Shown here: piece after piece, positions 58,823 to 64,000 of the stretch
How the letters are laid out: every line of letters begins with the position of its first letter
How positions within the stretch are numbered: position 1 is the first letter of the stretch
Assembly: GCA_024803745.1 (NCBI GenBank)
Contig: JANJXV010001753.1
Coordinates: forward strand, 1-64,000
Direction of reading: 5' to 3'
Length of the DNA: 64,000 nt
DNA from: Megascapheus bottae
Lineage: Eukaryota > Chordata > Mammalia > Rodentia > Geomyidae
Notes under the pieces: generated by a model
Databases searched by the model: none
What the model was told of the DNA's origin: nothing
Seen by the model: only the letters and a program-made list of their open reading frames with translations
Program-made: the position numbers and the translations under genes

Positions 58823-58837
58823 AAGAAACTGCATGCC

Positions 58838-59365
58838 CTGGAGTGCATTCTAAATTATTCACAAGACCTAGTAATTATCTTCACAGACTCTGTCAATAAT
58901 TAATTTTCCTACCTTAATGCATTTCAACAGAATCTCTCTAAATTTCCATATTCAAGAAAAATGTTTATAAAATATAATAAATATAAGTATAAAAATTTGA
59001 TAAAGTTTCAGCAAAGTTAGATATAAGATAAACATTGGGAGCTCAGGTCTATAAGTGTGACATATTGTTTTCATTCTATTTCTAGCTTCTCTCTAGAGAA
59101 GAGTTAATGTAGAGATCACATCTCTAGAGCTCATCTCTCTAGCTTGACCCTTCCTCATTTCTTACATATCCATTCTGATAATGTGCACCTTCATAATATT
59201 CTTTTTAATACTGTAATTGCAAAGATTGGAAAAGGGGTAGATTTAGTTCTTTTGACAATAGAGGTGAATTCTAGGTTGATTATATTTAAGGTAATTACTA
59301 GCTATCCACATTAGTGGAAGCATCACCTTGACAATAAAATTAAATTAAAAATAAATACATATAAA
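58838..59365. other. AT-rich sequence between two L1 copies
   Basis: No gene or repeat recognised. Confidence 0.35.
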
Positions 59366-61655
59366 ATGTCTAAAGCCATTCCCTCTAAAATCAGGAAGGA
59401 GACAAGGATGCCCACTCTCTCCACTACTCTTTAACATAGTACTAGAATGCCTAGCCAGTGCAATAAGGCAAGAAGCAAGCATAAAGGGGATCCAAGTAGG
59501 GAAAGAGGAAATAAAAACTATCCATCTTTGCAGATGACATGATTCTGTATTTAAAGAATCCTATAGACTCTACTCCCAAGCTCCTTGAGCTGATTCAAAA
59601 CTTTGGAAGAGTAGCAGACTATAAAATCAACCCTCAAAAATCAACTGCCTTCCCTTACACCAACAGTGAGGGGAATGAGGCAATAATCAGGAAAGTAACT
59701 CCTTTCACAATAGCCTCAAAGAAAATAAAGTACCTAGGAATTAGCTTAACTAAGAATGTAAAGGACCTTTTTGATGAAAACTTTAAAACTCTAAAAAAGG
59801 AAATTGAAGCAGAACTAAGGAAATGGAAAAACCTCCCATGCTCCTGGATTGGAAGAATCAACATTGTGAAAATGACAACTTTGCCAAGGGCTATCTACAA
59901 ATTCAATGCAATACCCATCAATATCCCAATGGCATTCTTTAAAGAAATAGAAGAGGCAATCCAAAATTTCGTATGGAATAATAAAAGACCCGTATAGCAA
60001 AAACACTTCTTAGCAGAAAGAACAGTGCTGGAGGAATTTCAATTCCAAACTTTAGACTCTATTACAGAGCTATAATTCTCAAAACAGCTTGGTACTGGCA
60101 CAAGAACAGACCTGAAGACCAATGGAATAGAACAGAGGACCCAGATATTAAACCACAGACCTATGGCCACCTAATCTTTGACAAGGGAGCCAAAAAAATA
60201 GAATGGAAGAAAGACAGCCTCTTCAACAAGTTGTGCTGGCAGAACTGGTTAAGCACCTGCAGAAAACTAAACTTGGATCCTTCTTTGTGACCTTGCACTA
60301 GAATTAACTCCAAATGGATCAAAGACCTGGAGGTAAAAGCTGACACACTGAAAACTTTACAGGAAGGAATGGGAGATACACTAGGCCTCCTTGGCACAGG
60401 TCGAAACTTTCTTAATAAGGACCTAGAATCACAACAAATCAGAGAAAGGCTGGATAAGTGGGACTGCATTAAGCTGCGGAGCTTTTGTATGGCAAAGGAC
60501 ATAGCTAGTAAATTAATTAGAAAGCCTACAGAGTGGGAGAAGATCTTCACCAACCAAACAACGGACAAAGGCCTCATATCTAAAATATATCAACAACTCA
60601 AAAAATTGAATCAGTCCAAAACTAATCTCCAAAGTAACAACCACCCCATTAAAAAATGGGCCAAAGACTTAAAGACAGTCTTCTCTGAAGAAGAAAAAAA
60701 TGGCCTATAAACACATGAAGAAATGCTCAACATTTCTGTTCATAAAAGAAATGCAAATCAAAACAACTCTAAATTTCCACCTCACTCAAGGTAGAATGGC
60801 CAGGATCAGGAAAACGAATAATAACAGATGCTGGAGGGGATGTGGCCAGGAGGGATCACTACTACACTGTTGATGGGAGTGTAAACTCGTTCAACCACTA
60901 TGGAAAGCAGTGTGGCAGTGTCTTAAAAGGCTAAACATAGAACTCCCCTTGGCATTTACCCAACCATCCAGAAACAAGGACATACTAAACCCACTAGCAC
61001 AACAATGTTCATTGCAGCAGTATTCACCATAGCAAAGATATGGAACCAACCTAGATGTCCCTCAGTTGATGAGTGGATCAACAAGTTGTGGTATTTGTAC
61101 ACAATGGAATTCTATGCTGCTGTCAGAAAGAACGACATCGCCCCATTTGTTAGGAAATGGAAAGACTTAGAAAAAATCCTATTAAGTGAAGTAAGCCAGA
61201 CTCAAGGGAACTTAGGCCCAATGGTTTCCCTCATTCGTCATAATCAGTAGAAACCTTGGGCTCTACTAGGAGAGATCTGCAATAGAGCAAAATCATGATA
61301 CATAAGGCCATATAGTATGAAGCTAATTGAAAGGACCTCCAGGATATTGAAACAAAAGCCATATAATGAATGATTGTTGTCCTTAATGTATTATGTTGTC
61401 TCTCATCTTTGCTGTCCCTTGGTTATCTCATATTGTTACAGTATCTCACTTTGTTATCTGTTATATTGAATTTAGTTGTACTTGGTTATTTGAAATTTGA
61501 TAAGGAAGGGGGGAAAACCAAGAGAGGTGGGGGGGCGGGGGGTAGGGTAATGGGTACCAAGACATGTGAAAGGGTATCAATGTATGTGAATTAATGCACC
61601 TTCTCTCTGCCAAATATCATGTAACCCTTTTACTAATTACAATAAAAAATTTTTT
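59366..61655 (+). pseudogene. 5'-truncated L1: ORF2 reverse transcriptase to 3' end
   Basis: This is the largest mobile element here. In intact L1, ORF2 supplies endonuclease and reverse transcriptase for copying the element's own RNA. This copy starts inside the reverse transcriptase at the R-Q-G-C-P-L-S-P motif (about 59,400-59,424) and keeps the catalytic F-A-D-D at 59,527-59,538. The frame is broken by an extra base in an A run near 59,515, a frameshift near 59,992, a TGA at 60,288-60,290, another A-run shift near 60,695 and a loss of about 20-25 bases near 60,950 compared with the copies at 8965 and 57836. Open pieces are 59,539-59,997, 60,369-60,710 and 61,005-61,250. The 3' UTR ends in 'tactaattacaataaaaaat'. 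The endonuclease domain and ORF1 are absent, so it cannot move itself. Confidence 0.93.
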
Positions 61656-62099
61656 TAAAAAGTTTAATAATTTTTCACTCAAAAAATAAAATTTAACAGT
61701 AAAATTTTGCCTGTCATCTGTGGCACACTTTTATATGGTAAAAGACTTAAAAGTAAAACAAAGTACATAAAAATATCAGCACGTGCCTAACACATAAATA
61801 ATATACTTCTTATTGTTTACAATAAACATATTATTCAACTGGCTACTATATGTTTGACACTGATTGCATTCACTGATTGCATTTGTCATCTAACATGGAG
61901 AAAATTAAAGTGTGCTGGGACATATGAACCTTTAAATGAACGTAATTAACAAAGCGCATTCATGAACACTCATCGCAAACAACCATATATAATTATGTCC
62001 TTAAGAATTAAAAGCCTTAATCTCATCATTATTTCTTGAGAGTAATATGTAAGAATTTGATTAATACACTCTAAATACTGATTAAGCCATCTACTTCTC
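61656..62099. other. AT-rich unique sequence, no gene seen
   Basis: Nothing recognised. Confidence 0.3.
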
Positions 62100-62330
62100 T
62101 CTGGATTCAATTCTCGATAACTCACTGTAAGTGAACAGCAATAACGCTAATGATCATTGCTGAAAATATATGTGACTGTTCTTAATATCTTGGCTATCAT
62201 CATTAGCATATTATACAATTCCTCCCACCGGCTTTAGGGATTTGATTTTGTTTTGGCAAAATGGAGAAGTATTTAGCATAATCTGATTACAACTCATACT
62301 TGAAATAATGACGATCTCCTTATTTTCCAA
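62100..62330. promoter_or_regulatory. Possible conserved non-coding element
   Basis: Repeat-free stretch with clustered words such as 'cgctaatgatcattgctga', 'atcattagcatattat' and 'cataatctgattacaact'. These look like homeobox/POU-type sites. No open frame of note. Untested impression. Confidence 0.22.
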
Positions 62331-63419
62331 AGTTCCATGCTATACTATATACATAGCAGAGTTATAAAAAATTAAAACATAAAAATATCTAAGTACACTG
62401 TTTACTAAGGTGGAAATTAATGAATATTCCTATTTTGAAAAATGAACAATAATCTCTCTATATAGCCTAGTTCCTGAAAACATGAAAAAGTGCAATTGAG
62501 AAAATCTATGTACCAAACTTAAATCAGTTACTTTAACCTAGATGGCAAAGGAGTACTTCATTTTTTTCTGTATTATTACAAGATACATTTTACTTGCTTA
62601 ACTTTGATTAAATATAAAAAGAATACCGCTCAGTGCCCCAATTTCAAGATAAGAAGCCTTTAGTGTCTACTTATCATATTTGGGGAAGTTAGGCATTCTA
62701 AGTCTTACAACACTTAAAGACAAACAACAGTATCTTCATTTTTCAGACTGAGAAAAACAAAAGCAGATCCAGAACCGGTCTCAACTACCATTCCCTAAGC
62801 CATATAGCAGACACTAAGTAGACCCTGTCTGACTCTAAAGCATGATTACACAATATTCCTTCAATAAGCCTATCTTGATATGTTCACAGAATAATCTCAC
62901 AACTGCAAATATCAAAGGACTAAGTACTATATGGCCTTGTACTTTGATGAGACACTATATCTTTTTTATGTTTCTTTTTAATTCTAAAGGTGATATCCAA
63001 AGGGATTATTAATTATATAATTCACTTCAAACATAGTGTCAAACATAGTGTCTAGTGAGTATCATTGCTGAATTAGGTCTCCCTTTGTTCTACCAGTTTT
63101 GTGATTTTCCGTCTTCTCCCCTAATCACTTACAAGACAAAGGGTAGAGAAATCAAAAACAGAGACAAAAGGGAAAAATCAGAAGAAAAAAAGAACTACAA
63201 ACAGTATAATAAAAAGAAAACCTCTTGTTTTCATTTCTTGGAGTTCAATTCCATAAGCAGAAACATTCTCTATGATCATATGCACAAAATTACTGAGCCC
63301 TTGTGATCCTCTCCTAAGAATATCCTCCTTTGGTCTCCCTGTATGAATGCTTTAGAGTCCTGACCAAAGTATAATATTTTGTCTTTTACTATTCATAAAG
63401 TTTACATGTAGATTTATAG
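62331..63419. other. AT-rich unique sequence, no supported gene
   Basis: An 83-codon plus frame at 63,055-63,306 is lysine-rich and lies in A-rich DNA; I treat it as chance. Confidence 0.3.
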
Positions 63420-63530
63420 GCACATTCTAATTATTACAAGTGAGGAAAATCATGCACCCTATGTTTCTTTTGGTCTGGCTTACTTCATTTAATATAATTT
63501 TTTCCAAGTCTTTCTATTTCCATATGAATA
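63420..63530 (-). mobile_element. L1 3' region fragment, old
   Basis: Inverted words 'ggtctggcttacttcattta' and 'ccaagtctttctatttccat' match the end of L1 ORF2 seen in inverted copies such as 44,325-44,824. Confidence 0.65.
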
Positions 63531-64000
63531 GGGCAATGAGACACTGCCTCTTGAAAAAGTAGTGAGACCTAATATACTGACATGCATATAATACTGGGTG
63601 ACTAGGTCAAAGTGGACAGTCACAACATTCCCTTCACCATTAATCTGTGGGCACTCAGCAGCATTGCTTGGACGAATGACATCAGTCCCTAGTGAAATAT
63701 AAATGTATCATTGCCTCCTAGTATTAAAATGTGTTTGCCGGGACTGTGTGAAGGTACTTTCATCTATTTCATGCAAAGAATAAGCCATGAAACATTTTTC
63801 TTCATTTAGTGCACATATACCATTGTAAGCTCTAAGCTTTATTATTCCCTTTTTCACTAAGATAAAACCTATAAACTGTCTGGTTAGGAAAAGTGTTTTG
63901 CAGGTCGTCATACAACAAAAGAGATCACTGGCAAATTTGGCAGTTAATTGCCTCTGATTTCCAGAAGAAGCCACATGCTGACAATGATACAAATTGCCTT
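63531..64000. other. Unassigned sequence at right edge
   Basis: A minus-strand frame of 94 codons (63,708-63,992) has no ATG at its apparent start and nearly reaches the window edge. No domain was recognised. It may continue outside the window or be chance. Confidence 0.2.

Overview
This window reads as mammalian nuclear DNA from a rodent, most likely superfamily Geomyoidea (pocket mice, kangaroo rats, pocket gophers). The main clue is a dimeric SINE present in many copies: a left half like the rodent ID element (tRNA-Ala derived) joined to a right half that fits the published IDL-Geo family, which I recall as restricted to Geomyoidea. B1-type and B1-dID SINEs and young L1 tails support a rodent. 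There is no operon, phage, CRISPR array, rRNA, true tRNA gene or CpG-island promoter.

Region 1 (about 1-33.6 kb) looks moderately GC-rich by eye. It is dense in SINEs and simple repeats: five CA tracts, one 68-bp CT tract, AAT tails and several polypurine tracts. Most open frames here are artefacts of repeats. The only gene-like signal is a run of three minus-strand segments (3573 to 2573) with strong splice sites, compatible phase and a terminal stop. I do not recognise the product. An LTR-like segment lies near 1.15-1.68 kb and a MaLR-type LTR near 29.8-30.1 kb.

Region 2 (about 33.6-64 kb) is AT-rich and dominated by L1 debris of several ages, with few microsatellites. The largest element is a 5'-truncated L1 at about 59.37-61.65 kb that keeps part of the ORF2 reverse transcriptase and C-terminal region but is broken by frameshifts, a stop and a small deletion. 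A second L1 (57.84-58.82 kb) ends in a GAA/GAG tract rather than the normal 3' end. The rest is unique sequence without convincing exons; some short stretches look like conserved non-coding elements, but this cannot be tested here.

No multi-gene system or new biological machinery can be supported. The best-supported observations concern repeat biology: nested insertions with readable target-site duplications, a right SINE monomer attached to two different heads, and an L1 with an atypical tail. Family names come from pattern recognition, not database masking, and boundaries are usually good to about 5-20 bases unless a target-site duplication fixes them.
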